The notes under the pieces: model-generated
The model's database searches: none
The model's input: the letters and a program-made list of their open reading frames with translations, nothing else
What the model was told of the DNA's origin: nothing
Part shown: positions 32,254 to 41,569 of the stretch, in pieces
Numbering within the stretch: position 1 is the first letter of the stretch
How the letters are laid out: each line of letters starts with the position of its first letter
Assembly: GCF_000718025.1 (NCBI RefSeq)
Contig: NZ_JODS01000033.1
Span: forward strand, 1 to 64,000
DNA: 64,000 nt
Direction: 5' to 3'
Source: Kitasatospora purpeofusca
GTDB lineage: Bacteria > Actinomycetota > Actinomycetes > Streptomycetales > Streptomycetaceae
Made by a program: the position numbers and the translations under genes

Positions 32254-33840
32254 ATGACAAATAACCGCAGCATCCACGGGGCCAGTTCCGACCTGATTGA
32301 CGCGTTCACGGAAACCGTGCGCCGATATCCCGAACGACCGGCGGTCGTCCACCACGGAGACACGCTGACTTACCGCCAACTCGGGGAGTTGGTACGTACC
32401 TTGGCCCACCGCCTCGGTACCGGACCCGGTGTGGTGGCCGTTCCGGCGACCCACACGCCGGACACCGTTGTCGCCCTGCTCGGCATCCTCGCGGCCGGTG
32501 GGGCGTACTGCCCGGTCGACCCGGCGTTCCCGCCGCAGCGGCGGCAGGACATGCTGGCCGCGGTCGGCTGCCGGACGGCGGTCGGCCCGGGCATCGCGCA
32601 ACCGGGCGTGCGCGTGGTCGAGTTACCGGGCACGACCACCGGAACGCCGGCCGGAGCGCAGGACGCTCCGGAGCGGACCGGGCCGGAGCAGCCGGCGTAC
32701 CTGCTCTTCACCTCGGGTTCGACCGGGCAGCCGAAACCCGTGGTCACACCGCGCCGGGCGATCTCCGCCACGGTGGACTCGCTGCGCACCCTGTTCGGCC
32801 TCACCGCCGAGGACCGGGTGCTGCAGTTCGCCTCGCTGAACTGGGACACCTGCTTCGAGGAGATCCTCCCGACCCTCACCGGCGGTGCCGCGCTCGTCCT
32901 CGACCGCGACGCCCACTCCGGCTCGTTCCCGCGCTTCCTGCGGATGGTGGAGCGGGAGCGGATCGGCGTGCTGGACCTGCCCACCGCGTTCTGGCACGAA
33001 CTCGTCCTCCACCTCGCCGAGGAGGGCCTCGCGCTGCCCGAGTGCGTCCGGCTGCTGGTGATCGGCGGGGAGGCCGCCAACCCGGCCCGGCTCGCCGACT
33101 GGGCCGCCCTGGACACCGGGCGGATCCGGCTGCTCAACACCTACGGGTCCACCGAGACCACGCTGATCACCCATGCCGTCGACCTGCACGGACCGCTGGC
33201 GGCCGCGCGGGACCGGCCGTGGGCGGCGGGCGACCGGGTGCCGATCGGGCGTGCCCTGCCCCATGTGTACGAACGGATCAGCGAGCAGGGCGAGTTGCTG
33301 ATCGGCGGGCCCGCCGTCGCGCTCGGCTACCTGGGACTTCCCGAGGCCACCGCGGATCGCTTCACCGAGGACGCCGAGGGCGTGCGCTGGTACCGCACCG
33401 GCGACCGGGTGGGCCGGGCGCCGGACGGCGTACTGACCCACCAGGGGCGGCTGGACGGCGAGTTCAAGGTGCGCGGGATCCGGGTCGACCCGGCCGAGGT
33501 CGAGGCACACCTCGCCGGACACCCGGGCGTGCACGCGGTCGCGGTCACGGGGACGACCCTGGCCGGCCGGTCCGCGCTGGTCGCGTACGTGGTCCCGCGC
33601 GCCGGGGCGGCGGCCGGGACCCTGGGCGCCGATCTCCGGACGTACCTGCGGGACCGGGTGCCCGGCCATCTGGTGCCCAGCCGGATCACCGTCGTGCCGG
33701 AGCTGGTGCTCACGGCCAGCGGCAAGGTCGACCGGGCCGGCTCGCACCGCCTCCACTCGGCGCGCGGCGCCGGTGCCGGCCGGGGCACCGGCGAGGGCGC
33801 GGGGGCCCAGCTGCCCGAGCCCGAACCCGCGCACCACTAG
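32254..33840 (+). CDS. Stand-alone NRPS-type adenylation enzyme, predicted beta-lysine or related diamino acid
   Basis: A 528-residue free adenylation protein that should make an aminoacyl-AMP and load the carrier encoded next. Core motifs are in order: LLFTSGSTGQPKPVV (A3, about 150-165), NTYGSTETT (A5), GELLIGGPAVALGY (A6), YRTGD (A7), GRLDGEFKVRGIRVDPAEVE (A8) and LTASGKVDR (A10, catalytic Lys about 509). Aligning to GrsA gives the pocket D198 T199 E202 D241 V269 G271 T296 L304 I305 K. Acidic residues deep in the pocket suit a basic side chain, and a lysine-aminomutase-like gene is in the same cluster. There is no condensation or carrier domain. ATG 32254 has ggggcggg upstream. Confidence 0.88.
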   Translation: MTNNRSIHGASSDLIDAFTETVRRYPERPAVVHHGDTLTYRQLGELVRTLAHRLGTGPGVVAVPATHTPDTVVALLGILAAGGAYCPVDPAFPPQRRQDMLAAVGCRTAVGPGIAQPGVRVVELPGTTTGTPAGAQDAPERTGPEQPAYLLFTSGSTGQPKPVVTPRRAISATVDSLRTLFGLTAEDRVLQFASLNWDTCFEEILPTLTGGAALVLDRDAHSGSFPRFLRMVERERIGVLDLPTAFWHELVLHLAEEGLALPECVRLLVIGGEAANPARLADWAALDTGRIRLLNTYGSTETTLITHAVDLHGPLAAARDRPWAAGDRVPIGRALPHVYERISEQGELLIGGPAVALGYLGLPEATADRFTEDAEGVRWYRTGDRVGRAPDGVLTHQGRLDGEFKVRGIRVDPAEVEAHLAGHPGVHAVAVTGTTLAGRSALVAYVVPRAGAAAGTLGADLRTYLRDRVPGHLVPSRITVVPELVLTASGKVDRAGSHRLHSARGAGAGRGTGEGAGAQLPEPEPAHH

Positions 33841-34045
33841 TACCAATTGCACCAACAGCACCACTGGCGCCGGGAACCCCGGCGCGCAGCACCGCCGCCC
33901 GGCAAACCACCAGCCGGAGCCGCGCCCGTTCGTCGTACGTACCCGTCGTACCCACTCGCCGTACCCGCCCGGGCCCACCCGTACGGCCCCCGCACCAGGT
34001 GCCCCACCGGCGCACCGCACCCCGATGGCCAAAGGAGATCCCTCG

Positions 34046-34288
34046 TTGAGCAGCGTAGACACCACCCCCGCCGACACGGACGGACTGGTGACGATCTTCC
34101 GCCGCGTCCTGGAGACGGACGACGTCGCGGCGGACTCGGACTTCTTCCTCCTCGGCGGTGACTCGCTCATCGCCACCCGCGTCCTGAGCGCGGTCGCCCG
34201 GAACTACGGCGTCGAGCTGTCCTTCGAGGACTTCGTGCTCGCGCCCACCCCGGCCGGTCTGGTCGAGCTGATCGCGGCCGCGAGATGA
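34046..34288 (+). CDS. Stand-alone peptidyl carrier protein
   Basis: An 80-residue carrier protein. The phosphopantetheine attachment motif is FFLLGGDSLIATRV, with Ser40 the modified residue; helix 1 (DGLVTIFRRVLETDD) and helix 3 (SFEDFVLAPTPAGL) fit the four-helix fold. The GGDS form is typical of peptidyl rather than acyl carriers, so it should receive the amino acid activated by the protein at 32254. The TTG start at 34046 is supported by AAAGGAG eight bases upstream; ATG 34025 has none. Its stop overlaps the ATG of the flavin oxidase (ATGA), suggesting the oxidase acts on a carrier-bound intermediate. Confidence 0.92.
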   Translation: MSSVDTTPADTDGLVTIFRRVLETDDVAADSDFFLLGGDSLIATRVLSAVARNYGVELSFEDFVLAPTPAGLVELIAAAR

Positions 34289-35709
34289 CCGGCCCCACCA
34301 CCAACGGCCCCACCGCGAACGGCCCTGCCCGGGTGGCCTCCGCCGTGGTGATCGGCGCCGGGCTGGCCGGTCTCACGGCCGCCGAGGGGCTGGCGGCGCG
34401 CGGGGTGGAGGTCACCGTGCTGGAGGCCCGCCCGCGGGTCGGCGGGCGCACGCACGGGATCGAGGTCGCGCCCGGCGCCTGGATCGACGCGGGCGCCGCC
34501 TACCTCGGCGCCAAGCACACCGAACTCCTGGCGCTGATCAAGGACCTGGACCTCGCCACCACGCCCACCACCATGCTCGGCGCGAGCCGGTTCGCCCTGA
34601 GCCCCACCACCGAAGCGGACGCGGACGGCGAACTCGCCACCCGGGACGGCCGGTTCCCGCCGCTCAACGCGGTCGCGCTCGGCGACCTGTTCGACCGGCT
34701 CGCCGAACTCACCGCCCAGGTCGACCCGGAGGCGCCCTGGCTCACCCCGGACGCCGAACGGCTGGACGCCCTCACCGCCGCCGAGTGGGCCGAGCAGGAG
34801 CTCGACCACCCGGACGCCCGGCTGTTCTTCCCGCTCTTCCTCGGCGAGATGATGGCCGCCGACCCGGCCGACGTCTCGGTCCTGCACATGGCCTTCTACC
34901 TGCGCTCGGGCGGCGGACTGCGCTATCTGAACGCCTTCGAGGGCGGAGCCCAGGAGGACCGGGTCGCCGGCGGCGCGCACCTGCTGTGCGAGCGGCTCGC
35001 CGCCCGGCTGACGGACCGGCGGCCCGGTTCGGTGCGGCTCGGCGAACCGGTGCGGTCCGTGGTCCAGGACGGCGAGGGCGTCACCGTGCACACCGAGGCG
35101 GGCGGGGTCTACCGGGCCGAGGTCGCCGTGGTGGCACTGCCGCCGCTGCTCGCCGAGTCGCTGGACCTGCGGCCCGTGCGGCCGGCCCCGCGCGCGGGCG
35201 AGCGGACCGGACGCGGCTGCGCGGTCAAGGTCAACCTGGTCTACCCCGCGCCGGTCTGGCGCGCGCACGGACTCTCCGGCTGGTCGGTCAACGCCCGGGG
35301 CCCGCTGCTCTCCACCGTGGACGACTCGCCGGCCGACGCGCCGGACGGGTCCCGGGTCGGCGTGCTCACCGGCTTCGTCACCGGCGCGGAGGCGCACCGC
35401 TACGCGGCCCTGGGGCCGGAGGAGCAGCGCGCGGCCGCCGTCGAGCAGGCCGCCTCGCTGTTCCCGATGCTGCCCGAGCCGATCGGCTTCCACCGCACCG
35501 ACTGGGTGAACGAGCCCTACAGCAAGGGGTGTTACGCGGCGCTGTTCGGGCCCGGCGACTGGTCGCGGCTCGGCCCGGCGCTTACCGCGCCGCACGGCCG
35601 GGTGCACTGGGCCGGCACCGAGACCAGTACCGAGTTCTTCGGCCTGCTGGAGGGCGCGATCCGCTCCGGCCACCGGGTCGTCACGGAGATCCTCGACGCC
35701 GAGGGCTGA
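34285..35709 (+). CDS. MAO-type flavin amine oxidase
   Basis: A 474-residue FAD-dependent oxidase. The N-terminal Rossmann motif is VVIGAGLAGLTAAEGLAARG, followed by VTVLEARPRVGGRT (the GG motif) and, at the C-terminus, VHWAGTETSTEFFGLLEGAI, which binds FAD in the monoamine oxidase family. It would oxidise a primary or secondary amine to an imine with O2. Translational coupling to the carrier gene suggests an amino acid or peptide-like substrate bound to that carrier. If beta-lysine is the substrate, oxidation of its terminal amine would give an aldehyde able to cyclise on the 3-amine; this is inference. Confidence 0.9.
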   Translation: MTGPTTNGPTANGPARVASAVVIGAGLAGLTAAEGLAARGVEVTVLEARPRVGGRTHGIEVAPGAWIDAGAAYLGAKHTELLALIKDLDLATTPTTMLGASRFALSPTTEADADGELATRDGRFPPLNAVALGDLFDRLAELTAQVDPEAPWLTPDAERLDALTAAEWAEQELDHPDARLFFPLFLGEMMAADPADVSVLHMAFYLRSGGGLRYLNAFEGGAQEDRVAGGAHLLCERLAARLTDRRPGSVRLGEPVRSVVQDGEGVTVHTEAGGVYRAEVAVVALPPLLAESLDLRPVRPAPRAGERTGRGCAVKVNLVYPAPVWRAHGLSGWSVNARGPLLSTVDDSPADAPDGSRVGVLTGFVTGAEAHRYAALGPEEQRAAAVEQAASLFPMLPEPIGFHRTDWVNEPYSKGCYAALFGPGDWSRLGPALTAPHGRVHWAGTETSTEFFGLLEGAIRSGHRVVTEILDAEG

Positions 35710-35894
35710 CCCCCGCGCCACCGCCCCACCGAACCACCGCTCCGCCGAACCACCGCTCCGCCGAACCAACGGCACCACTGGAACCACCGGCACCACCTCC
35801 CCGGCACGCGCACACCCGCACCAGTTCTCCCTCACCGCACAGCCCGCGCTCCAGTTCCACAAGAACCGCGGGCCACCCCCCTCAGGAGACCGCC

Positions 35895-37649
35895 ATGAGC
35901 GACGAGAGTTCCTCCCCGAACAACGGCCCCTCCGCCGCGCCCACCGCCCCCTCCCCGGTCGCTCCGCTCGCCGCGCGCGAGCAGCTGATGGCCGAGCCCG
36001 GGCTCGGGGCCGGCAACTTCCTCGACCACGCCCTCGCCGTGAACCCCAACCGCGCGGTCCCCTTCGCCTTCAGCCACCACCTCGACCACCGCGGCGCGGT
36101 GGTGCTGCGCGGCCACAGCCTCCAGGACCTCGCCGCCCTGCGCGACCGCTACGCCGCCTGGTACCACGCGAACGGCGTGCGCCCGGGCGAGCCGGTGGCG
36201 GTCGTGATCGCCGAGGGCCTGGAGCCGCTGCTGCACTTCCTCGCGCTCACCGCGCTGGGCGCCGTCCCGGCGCTGGTCAACGACGCCATGCGGCACGACG
36301 TGATGGTCCGCTACCTCAACCACGTCGGCGTGGTCGGCGTGGTCGCCGACGACACCACCCGCCTCGCCGCCGCCTACCGCCAGGACCCGCAGCGCCGCCC
36401 GAGGTTCATCGCGCTCGCCGCCGAGATCCAGGCCTTCGACGCGGACGCCTCCGGCGGCCTGCCCGCCGAGTACCCGTACCGGCACGCGGCGGACGACGTG
36501 GTCGCGCTGATCCACTCCTCCGGCACCACCGGCACTCCGAAGTCGACGATGCTGGCGCACCGGCAGTTCTGGGACGGCAAGCAGCCGCGCATGGTGCGCT
36601 TCCCGGCCGAGCCGGAGGACCGGCTGATGTCGCTGATGCCGCACACCCACGCCGGCGGCTTGAGCTACTTCCTCACCGCGACCCTGCTCGGCCTGCCGAC
36701 CGTGGTGATGGCGGACTGGCGGCGCTCGGTGGTCGAGCCGGTGATGGAGGCCTTCCGGCCCACCATGGTCGCCTCCTTCCCGCGCACCTTCGTCGAACTC
36801 GCCACCGGTGAGCTGCCGGTGGCCGGCGCGGCCAAGGTGCACTCCTGGTTCAACACCGGCGACAGCGCGCACTACGGGCACATCCGCCGGCTGGTGCAGC
36901 TGGGTGAGCGCCCGGCGGGCCTGATCCGCCCCTGGCTGCTGCCGCAGGAGAAGGCCGAGCAACCCGCGCTGCCCGGTTCGCAGTTCGTCGACGGCCTGGG
37001 CTCCTCCGAGATGGGCATGGCGCTGTTCGGCCAGGTCACCACGCCGGAGAGCGTCCGCAACGACCGCTGCGTGGGCAAGCCGCTCGAAGTGGTGCGCCGG
37101 GCGGCGGTGCTGGACCAGGACGGCAACGAAGTGCCGGACGGCACGGTCGGGTTGCTCGGGATCGACTCGCCCTCGCGGACGCCCGGCTACTGGAACAACG
37201 CGCGGCTGACCGAGAGCTTCGAACTGGCCGGGTACTGGCTGACCGGGGACCTCGCCCGGCGCGACGCCGAGGGCCGGTTCTACCACCTGGACCGCACCGT
37301 GGACGTCATCGACACCTCGGCCGGGCCGGTCTACAGCCTGCCGGTCGAGGAGGTGCTGCTCGCGGACTGCGCCGAGCTGGTCCGGGACTGCTCGGTGGTC
37401 GGTGTGCCGGGCGCCGCAGGTGAGGGGCAACGACCGGTCGCCGTGGTCCAGTTGCAGCAGGACGCGGAGTCCGTGACCGCGGAGGAGGTGCTGGAGGCCG
37501 CCAACAAGGCGCTGGCCGGGGCCGGACTGGCCGCGCTCGCCGCCGTCCGGATCGCCCGCACGGCGGCGGAGTTCCCGCTCGGGCCGACCGGCAAGGTGCT
37601 CAAGCGCGAACTGCGCACCCGCTTCGCCACCCTCTTCACCGCCCAGTAG
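35895..37649 (+). CDS. AMP-dependent acyl-CoA synthetase-like ligase
   Basis: A 584-residue adenylate-forming enzyme of the ANL family. Motifs: LIHSSGTTGTPKSTMLAHRQ (P-loop, about 209-228), GSSEMG in VDGLGSSEMGMALFG, YWLTGDLARRDAEGRFYHLD and the catalytic Lys in LGPTGKVLKREL near the C-terminus. It should activate a carboxylic acid as the AMP ester and pass it to CoA, a carrier or an amine. The substrate is unknown; the SSEMG block replaces the usual YGxTE, which may signal an unusual acid. ATG 35895 has CAGGAGA upstream. A 185-base spacer with a ccgccgaaccaccgct repeat separates it from the oxidase. Confidence 0.85.
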   Translation: MSDESSSPNNGPSAAPTAPSPVAPLAAREQLMAEPGLGAGNFLDHALAVNPNRAVPFAFSHHLDHRGAVVLRGHSLQDLAALRDRYAAWYHANGVRPGEPVAVVIAEGLEPLLHFLALTALGAVPALVNDAMRHDVMVRYLNHVGVVGVVADDTTRLAAAYRQDPQRRPRFIALAAEIQAFDADASGGLPAEYPYRHAADDVVALIHSSGTTGTPKSTMLAHRQFWDGKQPRMVRFPAEPEDRLMSLMPHTHAGGLSYFLTATLLGLPTVVMADWRRSVVEPVMEAFRPTMVASFPRTFVELATGELPVAGAAKVHSWFNTGDSAHYGHIRRLVQLGERPAGLIRPWLLPQEKAEQPALPGSQFVDGLGSSEMGMALFGQVTTPESVRNDRCVGKPLEVVRRAAVLDQDGNEVPDGTVGLLGIDSPSRTPGYWNNARLTESFELAGYWLTGDLARRDAEGRFYHLDRTVDVIDTSAGPVYSLPVEEVLLADCAELVRDCSVVGVPGAAGEGQRPVAVVQLQQDAESVTAEEVLEAANKALAGAGLAALAAVRIARTAAEFPLGPTGKVLKRELRTRFATLFTAQ

Positions 37650-37656
37650 CACGGGA

Positions 37657-39168
37657 ATGACCGACCACCTCGTGTCCCCCGCGCGCACCGCCACCGCACC
37701 GGGACCGCTACCACCACCACTGGCGGCACCGGCACCGTCGGCACCCGCCCCGCCCCCGCAGCCGTACCAGTACGTCCGGACCCGGCTGGTGGAGCCGGAC
37801 TGGCGCCGACTGCCCGGCTGGCGCGACGTCACCGAGGCGCAGTGGCGCGACGCCCAGTGGCAGCGCTCGCACTGCGTCAAGAACGCCCGCCAGCTCCGGG
37901 CCGTCGTCGGCGATCTGCTCACACCCGAGTTCTACGAGCAACTCGCCGCCGACCAGGCCGAGTTCGCGACCATGCCGATCCTGCTGCCACCGCAGCTGCT
38001 GAACACCATGGCCGCGCACTCCCCCACCACCCCGGCGGCGTTCACCGCCGCGTTCCTGGCCGACCCGGTGCGCCGCTACATGCTGCCGGTGCTCGCCGAC
38101 CGGCACCCGCTGTGGCCCAGCCACCCGAAGGCCGAGCGCGACTCGCTGCACGAGGCCGAGATGTGGGTGGTCGAGGGCCTCACCCACCGCTACCCCACCA
38201 AGGTGCTGGCCGAACTGGTCTCCACCTGCCCGCAGTACTGCGGGCACTGCACCCGGATGGACCTGGTCGGCACCTCCACCCCCCAGGTCACCAAGGCCCG
38301 GCTGGTGCTGCGGCCGGCCCACCGGCAGGAGCAGATGCTCGACTACCTCAAGCGCACCCCGACCGTGCGCGACGTGGTGGTCTCCGGCGGCGACCTCGCC
38401 AACGTGCCGTGGCCGCAGCTGGAGTCCTTCCTGCTGCGGCTGCTGGAGCTGGAGTCGGTCCGCGACATCCGGCTCGCCAGCAAGGCGGTGGTCGGCCTGC
38501 CGCAGCACTGGCTCCAGCCGCAGGTCCTGGAGGGCGTGCACCGGGTCGCGACGGTCGCCGCCCGCCGCGCCGTCAACCTGGCCGTGCACACCCACGCCAA
38601 CCACGTGCGCTCGGTGACCCCGCTGGTCGCCGAGGCGGCCCGGGCGCTGCTCGACGCGGGCGTGCGCGACGTGCGCAACCAGGGCGTGCTGATGCGCGGC
38701 GTCAACGACACGCCGGAGGACCTGCTGGACCTCTGCTTCGCCCTCCAGGGCGAGGCGAACATCCTGCCCTACTACTTCTACCTCTGCGACATGATCCCCA
38801 ACGCCGAGCACTGGCGCACCAGCGTCCACCGGGCCCAGTACCTCCAGGAGGCGATCATGGGCTACCTGCCCGGCTACGCCACCCCGCGCCTGGTCTGCGA
38901 CGTGCCGAGGCTCGGCAAGCGCTGGGTGCACCAGGCCGTGGCCTACGACCGCGAGCGCGGCATCTCGTACTGGACCAAGAACTACCGCACCGCGCTGGAG
39001 GCCCGCTCCGGCGGCGCCGTGCCGGCCGGCGACGATCCGCTCGACCGCCGCCACCCCTACTACGACCCGGTGGACACCCTCCCCGAGTCCGGCCGCCGCT
39101 GGTGGACGGAGCGGGCCGCGCGCGCCGCGGCCGCCGCACCCGCCCCGCAGGAAGGAGCAGCACGGTGA
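37657..39168 (+). CDS. Lysine 2,3-aminomutase-type radical SAM enzyme
   Basis: A 503-residue radical SAM, PLP-dependent enzyme expected to move an amino group from C2 to C3 of lysine or an analogue. The cluster-binding motif is CPQYCGHC (Cys191, 195, 198). Arg200 after it matches the carboxylate-binding Arg of Clostridium lysine 2,3-aminomutase. Asp378 (YFYLCD) and Asp415 (RLVCD) match that enzyme's Asp293 and Asp330, which bind the lysine side-chain amine, with the same spacing of 37; Lys421 is the PLP lysine candidate. VVSGGDLANV is the SAM-binding GGD region. These residues favour lysine over glutamate. It starts seven bases after the ligase and overlaps the ATP-grasp gene (GTGA). Confidence 0.93.
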   Translation: MTDHLVSPARTATAPGPLPPPLAAPAPSAPAPPPQPYQYVRTRLVEPDWRRLPGWRDVTEAQWRDAQWQRSHCVKNARQLRAVVGDLLTPEFYEQLAADQAEFATMPILLPPQLLNTMAAHSPTTPAAFTAAFLADPVRRYMLPVLADRHPLWPSHPKAERDSLHEAEMWVVEGLTHRYPTKVLAELVSTCPQYCGHCTRMDLVGTSTPQVTKARLVLRPAHRQEQMLDYLKRTPTVRDVVVSGGDLANVPWPQLESFLLRLLELESVRDIRLASKAVVGLPQHWLQPQVLEGVHRVATVAARRAVNLAVHTHANHVRSVTPLVAEAARALLDAGVRDVRNQGVLMRGVNDTPEDLLDLCFALQGEANILPYYFYLCDMIPNAEHWRTSVHRAQYLQEAIMGYLPGYATPRLVCDVPRLGKRWVHQAVAYDRERGISYWTKNYRTALEARSGGAVPAGDDPLDRRHPYYDPVDTLPESGRRWWTERAARAAAAAPAPQEGAAR

Positions 39169-40265
39169 CGACACCCGTCAGCCCACCGAACACCACCCCG
39201 CAGTCCACCGGCGGCCCGCTGCGCCGGATGTGCTGGATCTTCCCCGACCGCGAGTCGACCCGGACCACCGCGATGTGGCGGTACTTCTTCTGGGACCTCT
39301 ACGAGGAGATCGCCGAGGAGCTGGGCCTCACCTGGTGCCGCCACTCGCCGGACGCCGTCACCGTGGACGCCACCGACCCGGCCCACCCGGTGGTGTACGT
39401 GGACGAGGAGCCGGTGACCCCGCAGGACACCCTGTTCGTCACCGCGCTGTACTCGCTGCCGTACCAGTCGATGGACATCTTCAACCAGTACTCGCTGTAC
39501 GCGGTGCTGGAGCAGGCCGGGTTCTACCTGCCGTTCCCGCCGTACGTCTCGCTGATCGGCAACGACAAGGTCGCCACCGTGCTGCACCTGGCCGACTCGC
39601 CGGTGCCGCCGATCCCCTCGATCCGGATCGGCACCGGCCGGGACGTCGCCAAGCACCAGTACGAGGTGGCGCTCGACCGGCTCACCTACCCGGCGATCGT
39701 CAAGCCCTCCGGCTGGTGCGGCGGCGGCGGGATCAACCTCGCCCGCGGCCCGGAGGACATCCGCGGCCTGGCCAGCCTCGCCCAGGGCGGCGACACCACG
39801 CTCGTCGCCCAGCCGTACCTGGGCGACGGCACGGTCGACTACCGGGTGTACGTGGTGGACGGCGAGCCGTACGCGGTGATGCGGCGGGTGCCGGAGGCCG
39901 GCTCGCCGGTGGCCAACGCCAGCCGGGGCGGGACGATGGAGTTCCCGCCGATCCCGCCCGAACTCGCCGAGGCCACCGCCTACTTCGCCGAGAAGCTGGC
40001 GATCCCGTTCTTCTGCGTGGACTTCCTGTACGACGGCGAGAAGTACTGGTTCTCCGAGCTGGAGCCGGACGGCGTGATCGCCCCGGACTTCACCGACCCG
40101 GACCGCGCGCTCCAGCGGGACATCACCCGGGCCCGGTTCACCGCCTACCGGGACGCCCACGCCAAGTGGCTCGCCAACGGCGCGCCGTCCGCCCCGTCCA
40201 GCCTCTTCTCACCCCTCGCGCACCGCGCCCCGACGACCTCCGCCCCCCGATCGGAAACCCGATGA
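39165..40265 (+). CDS. ATP-grasp ligase (RimK-like)
   Basis: A 366-residue predicted carboxylate-amine ligase. The ATP-grasp fold is supported by YVSLIGNDKVATVLHLAD before the B domain, YPAIVKPSGWCGGGGINLAR (ATP-binding lysine and Gly-rich loop, about residues 178-197), the hinge LVAQPYLGD and metal ligands in VDFLYDGEKYWFSELEPDGV. ATP-grasp ligases make an acyl phosphate and couple it to an amine, often forming amide bonds in NRPS-free pathways. Here it is the best candidate to join two building blocks. It overlaps both neighbours by four bases (GTGA, ATGA). Substrates are unknown. Confidence 0.85.
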   Translation: MTTPVSPPNTTPQSTGGPLRRMCWIFPDRESTRTTAMWRYFFWDLYEEIAEELGLTWCRHSPDAVTVDATDPAHPVVYVDEEPVTPQDTLFVTALYSLPYQSMDIFNQYSLYAVLEQAGFYLPFPPYVSLIGNDKVATVLHLADSPVPPIPSIRIGTGRDVAKHQYEVALDRLTYPAIVKPSGWCGGGGINLARGPEDIRGLASLAQGGDTTLVAQPYLGDGTVDYRVYVVDGEPYAVMRRVPEAGSPVANASRGGTMEFPPIPPELAEATAYFAEKLAIPFFCVDFLYDGEKYWFSELEPDGVIAPDFTDPDRALQRDITRARFTAYRDAHAKWLANGAPSAPSSLFSPLAHRAPTTSAPRSETR

Positions 40266-41569
40266 CCGACGCGTTTTCCCTGCCGCCGGACGCGGCCGAA
40301 CCGCGACTGACCGTCGCCGCCGCCACCCTGGAGCGGCTGCGGACGGTACCCGCGCTCGCCCCGCGCTACGCCGACCGCCCGGCGGCCGTCCGCACCCTGG
40401 ACGAGCTGGCCGCGCTGCCGCCGCTGCTCAAGGACGACCTGAACACCGCCCTCGCCCACCTGGAGCCGCGCTCCGGCACGGCCGCCACCTGGCTGTTCCA
40501 GAGCGGCGGCTCCACCGGCGCGCCCAAGGTGGGTTACGCGCCGACCGGCTTCTACATGGCCAAGGTGCACGAACACTGGCCGGTGCTCGACCGCGAGGAC
40601 GTGTTCGCCAACGCCTGGGGCGCCGGCCGGATGTGGGGCGCGCACTTCCTGGCCGCCGCGCTGGCCGACCGGGCCGGCTGCCGGGTGATCGCGCTCGGCT
40701 CGATCACCCGCGAGGAGTACCCGGACTGGCTGGGCTTCCTCGCCGACCGCGGGGTGACGGCGATCGGCGGCACCCCGAGCGTGCTGCGGCTCTGGTTCGC
40801 GCACGCCCGCGCGGCCGGGCTGAAGCTGCCCTCGCTACGCAAGGTGCTGTGGCTGGGCGAGGCCTGGCAGCCGCAGCTGGAGGAGGACCTCGCGGTGGTC
40901 GCGCCCGGGGCCCGCCGCTGGGGCATGTTCGGCTCCACCGAGACCTGGGTGGTCGGCACCAACACGCCCGACTGCCCGGCCGACACCTTCCACCCGCTGC
41001 CCACCCAGCTGGTGCACGCCGGTGCGGACGGGCTGCTGGACTTCACCACCCTCGACCCCGAGATGCTCAACCCGGTGCTGCGCTACCGCACCGGTGACGC
41101 GGGCGAGTTGACCACCTGCCCGTGCGGCCGGCCGGGCGCCGCGATGCGGGTGCTGGGGCGGCGGGACAACGTCGTCCAGGTGCGCGGCCTCGGTCTGCAC
41201 GTGGACGAGCTGGTCGCCCGGGCCGAGCGGGAGCCGGGGGTCTCCCGGGCGCAGGTGGTGGTCACCGAGGACGGCGGCCGGGCCACCGGGGTGGAGGTGC
41301 TGCTGCTGGCCGACTCGGCCGCCGGGGTGGACGCGGCCGCGCTGCGGGCCGAGCTGCTGGCCGGGACGTTCACCCTCAGCACCGCGTTCCAGCACGACCC
41401 CGAGCACGTCACCGTCCGGGTCGTCGACGCGCTGGTCAGCAACGACCGCACCGGCAAGACGGCCTCCCTGGTGGTCCGCGCCGCCGAGAACGCCGAGTCC
41501 GCGGATGCCGCCGGGACCACCGGGGCCCCCGAAGCCGCCCCCGCCACTGCCACCGGGGAGGCCTCGTGA
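40262..41569 (+). CDS. PaaK-like adenylate-forming enzyme 1
   Basis: A 435-residue member of the phenylacetate-CoA ligase (PaaK)-like family. The P-loop is LFQSGGSTGAPKVGYAP (about 79-95), the adenine region is GMFGSTETWVVG, the hinge/aspartate motif is YRTGDAGEL and the C-terminal domain has VQVRGLGLHVDELV. A CPCGRPG motif, common in PaaK relatives, probably binds metal. It activates a carboxylic acid as AMP ester; aryl or small acids are typical. Sequence resemblance to phenazine-pathway EhpF-type proteins is possible but unproven. It overlaps the upstream and downstream genes by four bases each. Confidence 0.85.
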   Translation: MTDAFSLPPDAAEPRLTVAAATLERLRTVPALAPRYADRPAAVRTLDELAALPPLLKDDLNTALAHLEPRSGTAATWLFQSGGSTGAPKVGYAPTGFYMAKVHEHWPVLDREDVFANAWGAGRMWGAHFLAAALADRAGCRVIALGSITREEYPDWLGFLADRGVTAIGGTPSVLRLWFAHARAAGLKLPSLRKVLWLGEAWQPQLEEDLAVVAPGARRWGMFGSTETWVVGTNTPDCPADTFHPLPTQLVHAGADGLLDFTTLDPEMLNPVLRYRTGDAGELTTCPCGRPGAAMRVLGRRDNVVQVRGLGLHVDELVARAEREPGVSRAQVVVTEDGGRATGVEVLLLADSAAGVDAAALRAELLAGTFTLSTAFQHDPEHVTVRVVDALVSNDRTGKTASLVVRAAENAESADAAGTTGAPEAAPATATGEAS

